This document shows, piece by piece, positions 1 to 9,045 of a stretch of 64,000 bases of DNA (position 1 is its first letter; each line of letters opens with the position of its first letter). The DNA comes from Cobetia amphilecti (GTDB lineage: Bacteria > Pseudomonadota > Gammaproteobacteria > Pseudomonadales > Halomonadaceae). The position numbers and the translations under genes were made by a program. The DNA lies in assembly GCF_020217465.1 (NCBI RefSeq), contig NZ_CP084115.1, positions 1,674,001 to 1,738,000 of the forward strand. The letters are read 5' to 3'. The notes under the pieces are model-generated. The model ran no database searches and was not told the DNA's origin. It saw nothing but the letters and a program-made list of their open reading frames with translations.

Positions 1-1711
1 TCTCGTCACACAGCAGGATGTCGGGCTCGGCGGCCAGCGCGCGGGCGATGGCGACGCGCTGCTGCTCGCCCCCTGACAGCTGACTGGGCAGACGGTCGAG
101 ATAAAGCGCGGGCAGGCGCACCTCTTCCAGCAGCGACTGGGCACGCTGGCGGGCGCCATCGCCCTTGAGATCGAACCAGCGAGACAGCACCGGCGCGAGG
201 GATTCGAACACGGTCAGACGAGGATTCAGCGCCGTGCTGGCATGCTGGAAGATGTACTGGATCTTCTGACGCTGCACCGGACGCCGCTCGGCGACCAATC
301 CCGCCAAGGACTCCTGACGCAGACTGAGCTGTCCGGAGACGGGGGAGAGCAGGCCGGCCAGCGCCTTGAGGATCGAGGTCTTGCCGCTGCCGGATTCGCC
401 GATCAAGGCCAGCGTCTCGCCTTGCTGGAGCGAGAATGCCACATCGCTGACGGTGAGCGCCGGCGTTTCACCGCGCAGGCGCGCCAGCCAGCCGGGCATG
501 CGATAGCACAGGTTCAGCGACTCCACGGCCAGCAGCGGCGCGATGTCCAGTGACGTGGCTGACTGCGAGTCGTTCTTTACGCGATCGGCCCGCTCATCGG
601 TTGCTGCGTTACTTTCCGCACTTTTCGCACTTTCTCCGCTCTCCGCATGCGCTCTGCCCACTGATTCATGACCCTCCAGCGCATGATGGCAGGCGTAGCG
701 ACCTTGCCAGCTCGGCACGCTGTCACGGCACGTCTCACTGGCGCGCGGACAGCGCGGTGCGAAGGCACAGCCCTTGATGGCGCTTCCCACCAGGGGCGGA
801 GTGCCTTCCAGCGCGGCGTCAGGTCGATAGCACTGACTGCCCGGAGTCGCGGCCAGCAGCGCGTGACCATAGGGGTGGCGCGGGCCGTTGAGGAAGTCGC
901 GAGTCGCGGCGACCTCCACCAGCTGACCGGCGTACATCACCGCGACGCGGTCACACAGGTGAGATACCGCGCCCAAATCATGACTGACGAAGACGATGCT
1001 CATGCCCAGCTCAGCGCGCAGCGAGGCCAACAGCGCCAGAATCTCATTCTGGGTGCTGGCATCCAGGCCGGTGGTCGGCTCATCCATCACCAGCACTCGT
1101 GGGCGTTGCGCCAGGGCCAGCGCCAGACTGGCGCGTTGCTGCTGTCCGCCGGAAAGCTGGTGCGGATAGCGCTGCATCAGCACTTCGGGGTGAGGGAGGT
1201 GGACGCGTCGCAGCCATGCCACGGCCTGCTGTTCACGTTCCGCCTTGCCTTTCACGCCCTGTGACAGCAGCGTCTCGCACAGCAGGCTGCCGAGCGTGAG
1301 ATGGGGCGTCATGGCCTTTTCGGCATGCTGGGACACCAGCCCGAGCCTGAGTTCGCCCAGCCAGCGCCCCGGTTGATGATGAAAGCTCAGCTGGCGGTGC
1401 TCGTCGTGAAGAGGGTCATGACTTGTAGAGGCAGTGGCAGAGGTAGAGGCAGTGGCAGAAGTGGAGGCAGTGGCGGGCGCAGGTAAGGCGACACTCACCT
1501 CGCCGGTGCGCACCAGGCTGCCCCGACGCAACAGGCCCAGCATGGCCGTGGCCAAGGTGCTCTTGCCGCTGCCGGACTCGCCCACCAGACCCAGAATCTC
1601 GCCCTGGCCCAGGCTCAGGTCGATACCGCGCAGCACGGGTCGCCAGGTCTGCTGGCGATCATGAAAGCCGATGTTGAGATCGCGAACGCGGATCACGGCG
1701 TTGTCCGTCAT
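1..1711 (-). CDS. Double ABC ATPase of a peptide-type transporter (DppD-DppF fusion, YejF/GsiA-like), partial
   Basis: This would power the importer encoded just upstream. About 570 residues are present and the C-terminus lies beyond the left edge. Two nucleotide-binding domains follow each other. The first has Walker A GESGSGKST (about 1560-1600), signature LSGGQQQR (about 1130-1160) and Walker B VLVMDEP (about 1085); it ends in the CAFAPRCP oligopeptide-transporter tail near 750-790. The second has Walker A GESGSGKTS near 370-415 and reaches Walker B ILLCDE at positions 2-19. An Ala/Thr/Ser-rich tandem repeat (1425-1478) interrupts the first domain. I chose ATG at 1711 because AAAGGTG precedes it; ATG at 1738, which overlaps the permease stop as ATGA, is the alternative. 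Substrate is unknown, but the context suggests phosphonates or their esters. Confidence 0.85.
   Translation of the reverse strand, partial: MTDNAVIRVRDLNIGFHDRQQTWRPVLRGIDLSLGQGEILGLVGESGSGKSTLATAMLGLLRRGSLVRTGEVSVALPAPATASTSATASTSATASTSHDPLHDEHRQLSFHHQPGRWLGELRLGLVSQHAEKAMTPHLTLGSLLCETLLSQGVKGKAEREQQAVAWLRRVHLPHPEVLMQRYPHQLSGGQQQRASLALALAQRPRVLVMDEPTTGLDASTQNEILALLASLRAELGMSIVFVSHDLGAVSHLCDRVAVMYAGQLVEVAATRDFLNGPRHPYGHALLAATPGSQCYRPDAALEGTPPLVGSAIKGCAFAPRCPRASETCRDSVPSWQGRYACHHALEGHESVGRAHAESGESAKSAESNAATDERADRVKNDSQSATSLDIAPLLAVESLNLCYRMPGWLARLRGETPALTVSDVAFSLQQGETLALIGESGSGKTSILKALAGLLSPVSGQLSLRQESLAGLVAERRPVQRQKIQYIFQHASTALNPRLTVFESLAPVLSRWFDLKGDGARQRAQSLLEEVRLPALYLDRLPSQLSGGEQQRVAIARALAAEPDILLCDE
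1425..1478. repeat. In-frame 18-bp tandem repeat, three copies, inside the ABC ATPase
   Basis: Three 18-bp units (1425-1442, 1443-1460, 1461-1478) encode a repeated Ala-Thr-Ala-Ser-Thr-Ser stretch within the first ATPase domain. The repeat keeps the frame, so copy-number change would only alter loop length. Confidence 0.8.
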
Positions 1712-1734
1712 GGCGTCACCTTTGGAATTCGAAG

Positions 1735-2634
1735 TCATTCGGGGCGCCCCGCACGGTCGATGCCCAGTGTCTTGGCCAGGGTGTCGGCGACCAGATTGAT
1801 GGCGATGATCAGGCTGGATAGCGCCACGATCGGCGGCAGCACGGCCCAGGGCGCAAACGACATGAAGCCGCGGCCATCGGCGACCATCAGCCCCCAGTCC
1901 GGAGTCGGCGGGGAGACGCCGAAGCCGAGAAACGACAGCGAGCTGAAGGCCAGCAATGCCCAGGACCAGCGCATCGCCAACTCGACGAGGATGGTGTCGA
2001 GCACATTGGGTTTGATCTCGCGCCACAGCAGGCGCATCAGGCTGTCGCCGCGCAGTCGTGCGGCCTGTATATAGTCAAGGCACAGCACTTCGCGGCACGC
2101 AGTGACCATCACGCGCACCACCGCCACGCCATAGAAGATGCCCAGAGTCAGGATGAAGACCAGCGGGCCGGGGCCCATCACGCCGATGACCAGCAAGAGG
2201 AACAGTAGCCAGGGAATCGACAGCAGGGCGTCCACCAGACGCATGGCGATGTTCTCGACCCGCCCGCCGATGATGGCCAACAGCATGCCGCAGGCGCTGC
2301 CCCATACCACGGCCAGCACGGCGGCCGGCAGCGAGGTGTAGATGGCCTCGCGGCCCCCGGCCAGGGTGCGGCTGAGGACATCGCGGCCGAGCTGGTCGGT
2401 GCCCAGCCAATGTTCGGCACTGGGGGGCAGCAGTGAAGCGAGACTGTCACCCGCAGAGATGTCATGGGGCGCCAGCCAGCGGCCAGCGACGGCCAGCAGA
2501 AGATGCAGGCCGATCAGCACCAGGCCCAGGCGGCCCTGGCGATTGGCCCACAGCAGCGCCAGGGTGTGTTGACCCGGCAGGCTGGCCAGGGCCAGTCGCG
2601 GGCCGCGTGCGGTCGTCGAGGAAGAAGCGTTCAT
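1735..2634 (-). CDS. ABC transporter permease, DppC/OppC type
   Basis: Inner-membrane subunit of a peptide/opine/nickel-type importer, 299 residues. It has the short N-terminal helix and DNA-proximal OppC_N region (about residues 25-80, with APHD and the LGTDQLGRDVLSR motif), followed by five hydrophobic segments. The cytoplasmic EAA-type loop is seen at YIQAARLRGDSLMRLLWRE, which would dock on the ATPase. It starts 7 bp after the stop of the DppB-type permease, and its stop overlaps an ATG of the ATPase as ATGA, so the genes are probably translationally coupled. Family assignment is firm; the substrate is not. Confidence 0.88.
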   Translation of the reverse strand: MNASSSTTARGPRLALASLPGQHTLALLWANRQGRLGLVLIGLHLLLAVAGRWLAPHDISAGDSLASLLPPSAEHWLGTDQLGRDVLSRTLAGGREAIYTSLPAAVLAVVWGSACGMLLAIIGGRVENIAMRLVDALLSIPWLLFLLLVIGVMGPGPLVFILTLGIFYGVAVVRVMVTACREVLCLDYIQAARLRGDSLMRLLWREIKPNVLDTILVELAMRWSWALLAFSSLSFLGFGVSPPTPDWGLMVADGRGFMSFAPWAVLPPIVALSSLIIAINLVADTLAKTLGIDRAGRPE

Positions 2635-2641
2635 GAGTGAC

Positions 2642-3586
2642 TCAGGCTGTCTTGAGTTTGGGATTGAGCACGATGACCAGCATGTCGGCGACTAGATTGC
2701 ACAGCACATAGGTGACGGAGAGCACCAGTGCGCAGGCCTGCACCACCGGCATGTCGCGGTCATTGATGGCCGAGATCATCAGGCGCCCCAGCCCCGGATA
2801 GTTGAAGACCTGTTCGACGATCACCACGCCGCCCAGCAGCCAGGCGATGGTCATGGCGGCCAGACTGATGGTCGGCAGCAGGGCGGCCGGTGCCAGATGA
2901 CGGATCACCAGTCGCCAGCGCGGCAGCTGGCGGATACGCGCCATGTTCATGAAGTCACTGTCCATCACGCTGATGGTGTTGGAGCGGGTCATGCGCATCA
3001 TGTGTGCCATGGCCACCAGCGCCAGCGTGATGGCGGGCAGCCAGACACCGGGCAGCAGGTTCCACAGGCTCTCGTTGGCACCGGCCACGGTGATGGCAGG
3101 GAACCACGGCAGCCAGATGGCGAAGGCCAGGGTCAGCAGGGTGGCGCTGATGAATTCCGGCACCGTCATGGCGATCAGCACCAGGCTGGAGAGGCTGGAG
3201 TCGATCCAGCTGTCGCGCTTGAGCGCCGCGATCAGCCCCAGCAGGATGGCCAGCGGAATGGCCATCACGGTCGCGATGCCGCCCAGCAGCAAGGTGTTGG
3301 CCAGACGCGGCATCAAGGTATCGCTGACCGGTGCACGACTGGTCAGCGAGGTGCCGAAATCACCACTCAGCAACTGCCCCCACCAGCTGACGAAGCGCGT
3401 CGTCACCGGCGTGTCCAAGCCAAGCTCGGCGCGACACTGGGCGAGATTGATCGGTGTCATGCTGCGTCCCAGATAGTTGACGCAGAAGTCGCCGGGCAGC
3501 ATCTCGATCACCCAGAACACCACGCAGGCCACGAAGACCAGCGTGAAGCCGCCATACAGGCAGCGCTGCAACAGCATTGCCCACAT
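2642..3586 (-). CDS. ABC transporter permease, DppB/OppB type
   Basis: First permease of the operon, 314 residues, the usual length. The N-terminal helix FTLVFVACVVFWVIEMLPGD is followed by the periplasmic DppB-type segment (RAELGLDTPVTTRFVSWW) and six hydrophobic segments in all. The EAA-type cytoplasmic loop is FMNMARIRQLPRWRLVIRH. The gene begins one base after the stop of the alkaline-phosphatase-superfamily gene, so the enzyme and the permeases clearly share one transcript. It pairs with the DppC-type permease downstream. Substrate cannot be read from the sequence. Confidence 0.88.
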   Translation of the reverse strand: MWAMLLQRCLYGGFTLVFVACVVFWVIEMLPGDFCVNYLGRSMTPINLAQCRAELGLDTPVTTRFVSWWGQLLSGDFGTSLTSRAPVSDTLMPRLANTLLLGGIATVMAIPLAILLGLIAALKRDSWIDSSLSSLVLIAMTVPEFISATLLTLAFAIWLPWFPAITVAGANESLWNLLPGVWLPAITLALVAMAHMMRMTRSNTISVMDSDFMNMARIRQLPRWRLVIRHLAPAALLPTISLAAMTIAWLLGGVVIVEQVFNYPGLGRLMISAINDRDMPVVQACALVLSVTYVLCNLVADMLVIVLNPKLKTA

Positions 3587-3587
3587 C

Positions 3588-4865
3588 TCAGTTCACCTCT
3601 TGAAGATCACGTGCCCGCTGTGGCGTCGAAGCCTCACAGAGGGGCGGCAGGCCCAGCACCTGACGCAGGCGCGGGTGGAGGGCCAGTGACTCGAGTTCAA
3701 GGCGCTCGCCCGCAGTGATTGACGGGCCATGCAGAATGGCGAAGCGCTGATCCGACGTGGCGCCGGGGCCGAAACCGTGTGTGGAGACATAGCCGGGCGC
3801 CGCCACCAGCTCTGCGTGATGGGCATGCTTGCAGGCGGGTTCGAAGCTCATGCCAGGCGGTGCCTGATAGAGTTGGATATGCTTCACGCCCGGGGGCAGG
3901 AAGTCGGCCGCCGCAAGCGGCGTGACGCCGAACTCGGCCAGGCGCGCGGCCTGCTCGCGTTGGCGTTCGTCATCATCACAGGCCACCAGCAACAGGCCAC
4001 CATCACATTGCAGCGCGACATCCGGTAGAAGGCGGTCTGCCACCAGCGCCCGCTGGACCGGGGCATGGCCATGATCACTGAAGACACACAGGTGATAGGC
4101 CTCGCGCTTGTTGATGGCCTCAAGGCCGGCCAGCAGGCTGCCAAGCTGGGCATCGACCATCATCAGGGCCCCATCGACCAGGGCGTCATCATTGCCATGC
4201 ACATGCAGGCAGTAATCGGGAGTGTTGAGTTCGAGCAGCACCAGCTCTGGCGTTTCGCGCTCGATCAGCGACAGTGCCTCGTTGAGCAGTTGCTGGTCAT
4301 TGCTCATCGCGCGCATCAGGGCGTCATTGCGGGCATCCCAGTGATTCAGACGCGGCGCGGTCATGCCCTTGGCGCGCAGGTCGCCTTCCTCCCACCAGGG
4401 CGACAGATACCAGTCGCAGCTCTCGGGGCGGGCCAGCCCGAAGCCGAGGCTGGCCACCCGCAGTCCTGCCGCGCGCGCGGCCTCGAGCAGGGTCTCGCCA
4501 CGCAGGTCCTCGACCGTTGCAGGGCGAAAATGCCCTGCAGTGGCGCTGGCGTCTGAGGCGTGACTGTTGCTATCCGTTTCAGTCCCTGTATCAGACGCAA
4601 ACTCCGTCTTCGTCTCAGCACCGGGGCAATGGATGCCGTTGGAATAGATACCGTTGGAATAGATGCCGTGCACCTGAGCCGGTTGCCCGGTCAGGACGCC
4701 CGCTCGCGCGGGCATCGAATTGGCATTGGTATCGGCACCCAGGCGCTCGATCAGCAGGCCGTCTCTGGCAAGGGCATCGAGATGCGGCAGGCGCGCCCGC
4801 GTCTCGGCGAAGCGCTGACTGCTGATGCCGTCCATCAGAATCAGGATCAGGCCAGGGCGGGACAT
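3588..4865 (-). CDS. Alkaline-phosphatase/sulfatase-superfamily hydrolase within the ABC operon
   Basis: A 425-residue metal-dependent hydrolase lacking a signal peptide, so probably cytoplasmic. It shows a first metal Asp at D12 (LILMDG), then NSMPARAGVLTG (residues 49-60), which resembles the sulfatase/phosphonate-monoester-hydrolase nucleophile motif with S50 as likely nucleophile. H66 follows, then LNTPDYCLHVHG, and a SDHGH metal motif. Residues 68-77 carry a doubled GIYSN repeat (15-bp DNA repeat at 4636-4665) and lead into a Ser/Thr/Ala-rich stretch that looks like a family-atypical insertion. Its ATG overlaps the binding-protein stop by 4 bp and the permease follows after one base. I infer it hydrolyses an imported phospho- or phosphono-ester; a phosphodiesterase or nucleotide-pyrophosphatase role is equally possible. 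Confidence 0.72.
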   Translation of the reverse strand: MSRPGLILILMDGISSQRFAETRARLPHLDALARDGLLIERLGADTNANSMPARAGVLTGQPAQVHGIYSNGIYSNGIHCPGAETKTEFASDTGTETDSNSHASDASATAGHFRPATVEDLRGETLLEAARAAGLRVASLGFGLARPESCDWYLSPWWEEGDLRAKGMTAPRLNHWDARNDALMRAMSNDQQLLNEALSLIERETPELVLLELNTPDYCLHVHGNDDALVDGALMMVDAQLGSLLAGLEAINKREAYHLCVFSDHGHAPVQRALVADRLLPDVALQCDGGLLLVACDDDERQREQAARLAEFGVTPLAAADFLPPGVKHIQLYQAPPGMSFEPACKHAHHAELVAAPGYVSTHGFGPGATSDQRFAILHGPSITAGERLELESLALHPRLRQVLGLPPLCEASTPQRARDLQEVN

Positions 4866-6364
4866 CAGCTCTCTCCCTGCTTGTCGACCTGGTGCCAGCG
4901 AATCGCGAAGTGTTCGACTGCCGGGATATGCACCTCACGCTTCATGACGCGGTTGTTGTTGAGGTGGAAGGGAATCAGCGTCGCGCCGGTCTCGGTCAGC
5001 AGCGCCTGGGCCTGGTGATAGAGCTCGGTGCGAGCTTCGTCATCCAGGGTGGCGCGCGCCTTGGCGAGCAGGGCATCGAATTCGGGGTTCTTGTAGGCCG
5101 ACTCGTTCCAGTTGGCCTCGCTCTGGAAGATCTCGTTGAGCACCTGATCGGTCGGGCGCTGGCCCCAGGCCGTGGTGAAGGCCGGCTTCTTCATCCAGGC
5201 GGTGTTCCAGTAATCCGCCGCGGGCACGTTGTGCACGTTGACGGTGATGCCGGCCTCGGCTGCCTGACGCTGGTAGAGCTCCGTCATCGGGCGGAAGTAG
5301 TTGTCGACGCCGCTGGTGTAGACGTCGATCTCCAGCCCATCGGCATACCCCGCGTCGCTCAGCAGGCTGCGAGCGGTGTCGAGGTCCTGCGGGCATTGCT
5401 GCGCCAGCTTGTATTGATCGCCATTCCAGACCGGATTGTCACAGGTAATGGTGGCGCCGCCCTTGCCGAACAGCAGGTTGACCATCTCTTCACGGTCGGC
5501 CACCAGACGCAGCGCACGGCGCACGCGCACATCCTGGAAGACCTCGTCGTCGGCGCGGAACACCATGCCACGCCAGTCGCCGGTGGCGATGGAGTCGTAG
5601 TGGTAGGCCGGATTGCTGGAGAACAGGCGCAGCTGCTGGGCGTTGACGCCATTCCAGCCCGACCAGTCAATCTGGCCGGCCAGCAATGCCTGGGTGCGGG
5701 CGTTGTCATCGGGAATGCCGATCAGGTCCATGCCATCCAGCTTCGGTGCGCCTTCCCAGTAGTCAGCGAAGGCTTCGAAGGTGGTGGTACCCTGCGGATC
5801 GAATTCGACCAGCTTGAAGGGGCCGGTGCCGATGCCCTGCAGTGAAGTGTCGTCATCAAAGCCGACCGGCACGATCTTGGCGCGGTAATCCATCAGCAGA
5901 ATCGGCAGGTCAGCATGGGACTGGCTGAGGCGGAACACGATCTGGCCGGCCTCATTGACGCTGACGTCCTCGATGACTGACAGCGCGGCACGTGCCGGGG
6001 CATCGCGCTCGGGGTCGAGCAGACGCGTGAAGCTGTAGATGACGTCATCCGCGCTCAGCGCCTTGCCATTGTGAAAGCTGACTCCGTCACGCAGCGTGAA
6101 GGTCCACTCATCGGCAGCGGGGTTGGCCTGCCACTCGGAGGCCAGATCCGACACCGGCTCGCCCTTGCTGCCCTGACGGACCAGGCGGCTGTAGATCAGC
6201 TGGTTGGCCGAGTAGAAGCGCGTCGGGGAGATGGGGTCCAGCGACTCCTTGCCACTGAACTCGACCCAATGCGGGGTGCGCAGTGTCTCGGCATGGGCCA
6301 GCTGGGGGACGGCCAGTTGGGCGAAGGCGGCAAGGCCGATGGCGGCGATCAAGGGCTTCTTCAT
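4865..6364 (-). CDS. ABC transporter periplasmic binding protein, SBP_bac_5 (DppA/OppA) family
   Basis: Captures the solute for the importer encoded downstream. The protein has 499 residues with a signal peptide of about 25 residues ending at AHA. The mature part carries family hallmarks: PHWVEFSGKESLDP near the start, FHNGKALSADDVIYSFTRLLDP near residue 100, and GIGTGPFKLVEFDPQGTTTFEA. The start is supported by GGAG about seven bases upstream. It is the first gene of a five-gene run (binding protein, AP-superfamily enzyme, DppB, DppC, double ATPase) with overlaps or one-base gaps. The family binds peptides, opines, nickel chelates and also phospho-compounds. The TmpAB-like pair 1.5 kb upstream suggests a phosphonate, but that is inference. 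Confidence 0.85.
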   Translation of the reverse strand: MKKPLIAAIGLAAFAQLAVPQLAHAETLRTPHWVEFSGKESLDPISPTRFYSANQLIYSRLVRQGSKGEPVSDLASEWQANPAADEWTFTLRDGVSFHNGKALSADDVIYSFTRLLDPERDAPARAALSVIEDVSVNEAGQIVFRLSQSHADLPILLMDYRAKIVPVGFDDDTSLQGIGTGPFKLVEFDPQGTTTFEAFADYWEGAPKLDGMDLIGIPDDNARTQALLAGQIDWSGWNGVNAQQLRLFSSNPAYHYDSIATGDWRGMVFRADDEVFQDVRVRRALRLVADREEMVNLLFGKGGATITCDNPVWNGDQYKLAQQCPQDLDTARSLLSDAGYADGLEIDVYTSGVDNYFRPMTELYQRQAAEAGITVNVHNVPAADYWNTAWMKKPAFTTAWGQRPTDQVLNEIFQSEANWNESAYKNPEFDALLAKARATLDDEARTELYHQAQALLTETGATLIPFHLNNNRVMKREVHIPAVEHFAIRWHQVDKQGES

Positions 6365-6656
6365 GTCAGGCTCCAGGCAAGGGCAACGGTCAGGGACGGT
6401 AGTCAGGGACAGTGGTCAGATACGGTCATCAGTGACAGCAAGCAGGTTCCGCAAAACCGGGTCAGGCCGACAGGCAGGCCGTTGGTTGGCTCGTGGCGCA
6501 GCCCGCCGGGACGGTCGAACTGCGGCAACGCTGTCGTCTTGAGGCGTCATCTTTGGCGCAGATGATGACGTTTCCGTGACAGATGCCAGCCGTTGGCCGC
6601 AACAAAAACTGCGACTGTGCCTTAGAAATTCTGAGGCTCGCGTCTTCCTGCCCGTG

Positions 6657-7637
6657 CTAGCGGGGCTGGGAGGGCATCTCGCTGGTGACAGGATTGGCCT
6701 GAGAGGTGTGCATGGTGCTGCGCAACCAGGCACAGAAATCGTTGACCGCCGGGGCATGGCGGCGCTCCGGAGACACCAGCAGGTACTGGCTGCTGGTGCT
6801 GGGCATGCGCAAGGCGTGCGCCAGTTGCAGGCGTCCGTTCTTGATCAGGTCCATCACGAAGGACTGGCGGACGAGCAGGAAGCCATGTCCCTCGAGTGCC
6901 GCGGCAATCGCCAGACTGGCATTGCCGAACTTGAGGCCGGCCGGCGGGATGTGGCCGCGAAACTTCTGCAGTCGGAACCAGTCCAGCCAGCTTTCGCGGT
7001 AGCCGATGCACTCGATTCGTGGCGCGCGGGCCAGCTCGTCGAGTGGACTCGCGGGTGAGGCATTGGGGGCGAGGGAGTGATGCAGGAAGGTGGGGCTGGC
7101 CACGACGACCCACTGCTCATCGGCCAGTTTCTCGTACTCGCGCCCGCACCAGCCGCCGTAGCCATTGATGATCTCGATATCGACATCGGGCTGCTCGTCC
7201 GGGAGTACCTGGTTGTGCGGCAGCACCGTGACCTGGATGTTCGGATGCAGGCGCTGGAAGTCCTTGAGCCTGGGGATCAGCCAGTATTCGACGAAGCTGT
7301 GATTGGAGCGCAGCGTCAGGCTCTGTTGCTCATCGTGCTGGAAGAGGGTGGCGGTGCCGCGCTTGAGGGTCTCGAACACGCCACTGACCAGCGGCAGATA
7401 GGCATGCGCCTCGTCGGTCAGCTCGATGCGATTGCCGCGGCGCACGAACAGGCTGACCGCGAGGAAGTCTTCCAGCTGCTTGACGCGCTGACTGACGGCG
7501 CCCTGGGTAATGCACAGTTCGGCGGCGGCGCGGGTCAGGCTGCCGAGGCGTGCGGTGGCCTCGAAGGCGGTCAGGGCATTGAATGGGGGCAGGCGCTGAG
7601 CGAGGCGCTGGGAAGGGTGATAGGCAGGACGCGACAT
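6657..7637 (-). CDS. LysR-family regulator, GcvA-like
   Basis: A 326-residue DNA-binding activator. The N-terminal winged helix-turn-helix (about residues 15-75) contains LPPFNALTAFEATARLGSLT and AAELCITQGAVSQRVKQLE, typical of the GcvA subgroup. The rest is the periplasmic-binding-protein-like effector domain. An upstream in-frame ATG (7733) exists, but ATG at 7637 has CTGGAG six bases before it and removes an Ala-rich tail atypical of the family, so I use 7637. It lies between the ABC operon (same strand, downstream) and the divergent oxygenase/HD pair, so it is the obvious candidate to control both. The effector could be the phosphonate or glycine betaine. Confidence 0.85.
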   Translation of the reverse strand: MSRPAYHPSQRLAQRLPPFNALTAFEATARLGSLTRAAAELCITQGAVSQRVKQLEDFLAVSLFVRRGNRIELTDEAHAYLPLVSGVFETLKRGTATLFQHDEQQSLTLRSNHSFVEYWLIPRLKDFQRLHPNIQVTVLPHNQVLPDEQPDVDIEIINGYGGWCGREYEKLADEQWVVVASPTFLHHSLAPNASPASPLDELARAPRIECIGYRESWLDWFRLQKFRGHIPPAGLKFGNASLAIAAALEGHGFLLVRQSFVMDLIKNGRLQLAHALRMPSTSSQYLLVSPERRHAPAVNDFCAWLRSTMHTSQANPVTSEMPSQPR

Positions 7638-7947
7638 GCAGAACTCCAGCTTGACTGAGCCAGTCGCCGCATCGGCGGCTGGTGCTGAAGCCATGACTGC
7701 AGATCCTGCCGCGGCACGCGGCCGGGCGCTCATTCTTGCAGCCGTGCATGACGATGACGTGACAGTGTGCGCGTATAAAAACTAAGGCTCGCCGCCAGAA
7801 AGTCTCGCTATGGTCACGGGTCTGCGTTCACTAGCATGGCGGGCATTCACTGGCGGATCGCTCGTTTGACATGAGCGCCAGCCACACCCGTTCGTCATGC
7901 CGTGCCTTGCGGCTTGTGATCGCACTCGACAGACAGGAAGACTCTGC
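7638..7947. promoter_or_regulatory. Divergent promoter region between LysR and the TmpA-like gene
   Basis: About 310 bp without a gene. It contains an AT-rich patch (gcgtataaaaactaag, near 7771-7786) that could be a -10 region. The heptamer CTAAGGC at 7782-7788 also occurs on the minus strand upstream of the ABC operon (6619-6625). No clear LysR T-N11-A box could be fixed by eye. Confidence 0.4.
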
Positions 7948-9045
7948 ATGCCTCGCCTCGCGTTTGACGCCGAACAGCTTCACCTGACTCTGGATGATGG
8001 CCAGACCCTTGCCCAGCATGTGCTGTGGCTGCAAGACCATGACCCCGCCCGTCGCCATGCCAATGGCCAGCGTCTGGACAGTGTGCTCGACCTCGACTGG
8101 GACGCCGCCATCAGCGAGGCGGCGCTTGAGGAGGGCGACGTCCTGCGAGTGACACTGAGCAATGCACGCGAGATTCGCTACGGCGTCGATGAGCTGGCCG
8201 CCTTGAGTACCGGCTTTCCCGATGAGCGCAGCAGTGCGCACAAGACGCTGTGGCAGGGCAGCGAGTTCTCGGTCGCCCGGGTCGAGTGGGCCGATGTCAT
8301 CGCCGGGGGAGAGGCGCGGCGCGAGGCACTGGCCTGGGTCCGTGACACCGGGGTGGTGTGCCTGCGTGGCGTGCCTGTCGAGCCGGGCAAGGTGCTCGAG
8401 GTGATCGCGCAGTTCGGGTATGTGCGCGAAACCAATTACGGCAAGCTGTTCGATGTCCGCACCGAGGTTTCGCCGAGCAATCTCGCCTTCAGCAATCTCG
8501 GACTCGGGGCGCATACCGACAACCCCTATCGTGACCCGGCGCCAAGCATCCAGCTGCTGCATTGCCTGAGCAACGAGGTGGAAGGCGGCCAGACCCTGCT
8601 GGTGGATGGCTTCGCCGCCGCCGAGCGCCTGCGCGAACTGGCGCCCGAGAGTTTCGCGCTGCTGACGCGCACGCGGGTGCCGTTCCGCTTTCATGACGCG
8701 GACCATGCCGATCTCAGAAGCTGGGTGCCGTTCATCGAGACCGACCACAAGGGCAACATCCGCCAGGTGCGTTACAACAACCGCTCCATCGCCTCGCTGC
8801 CGCTGCCGCTTGAGGCGCAACGCGCCTTCTATCGTGCCTATCACGACTGGGCGCGCGTGATCGGTCAGCCGGAGCAGGCCACGCGCCTGCGCCTTGCCCC
8901 GGGGGACTGCCTGCTGTTCGACAACAGTCGCGTGATGCATGCCCGTACCGCCTTCGTGGCCGGTGGCAATCGTCATCTGCAGGGCGCCTACGCCGATCTC
9001 GACAGCCTGTATTCCACCCTCAATCTGCTGGAGAACGCCCGATGA
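7948..9045 (+). CDS. tmpA: Fe(II)/2-oxoglutarate oxygenase, TmpA-like (gamma-butyrobetaine-hydroxylase family)
   Basis: Predicted to hydroxylate 2-trimethylaminoethylphosphonate at carbon 1. The protein has 365 residues. Residues 1-90 form the small N-terminal domain of the butyrobetaine-hydroxylase family, but the region WLQDHDPARRHANGQR lacks the Cys cluster that binds zinc in true butyrobetaine hydroxylases. Residues 100-365 form a TauD-like double-stranded beta-helix with metal triad H189, D191, H331 and an oxoglutarate-binding Arg near R342. ATG at 7948 has AGGAAG upstream; an ATG 51 bp earlier has none. The stop overlaps the HD-domain gene as ATGA. This oxygenase/HD pairing is the known TmpA-TmpB arrangement; butyrobetaine hydroxylase is the alternative, less likely given the partner. 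Confidence 0.75.
   Translation: MPRLAFDAEQLHLTLDDGQTLAQHVLWLQDHDPARRHANGQRLDSVLDLDWDAAISEAALEEGDVLRVTLSNAREIRYGVDELAALSTGFPDERSSAHKTLWQGSEFSVARVEWADVIAGGEARREALAWVRDTGVVCLRGVPVEPGKVLEVIAQFGYVRETNYGKLFDVRTEVSPSNLAFSNLGLGAHTDNPYRDPAPSIQLLHCLSNEVEGGQTLLVDGFAAAERLRELAPESFALLTRTRVPFRFHDADHADLRSWVPFIETDHKGNIRQVRYNNRSIASLPLPLEAQRAFYRAYHDWARVIGQPEQATRLRLAPGDCLLFDNSRVMHARTAFVAGGNRHLQGAYADLDSLYSTLNLLENAR

Noticed and set aside
3588-4865. AP-superfamily enzyme as phosphonoacetate hydrolase PhnA
   Set aside because: PhnA has a Thr nucleophile in a T-N-P-N-N type motif. Here the motif is S-M-P-A-R, closer to sulfatase or phosphonate monoester hydrolases.
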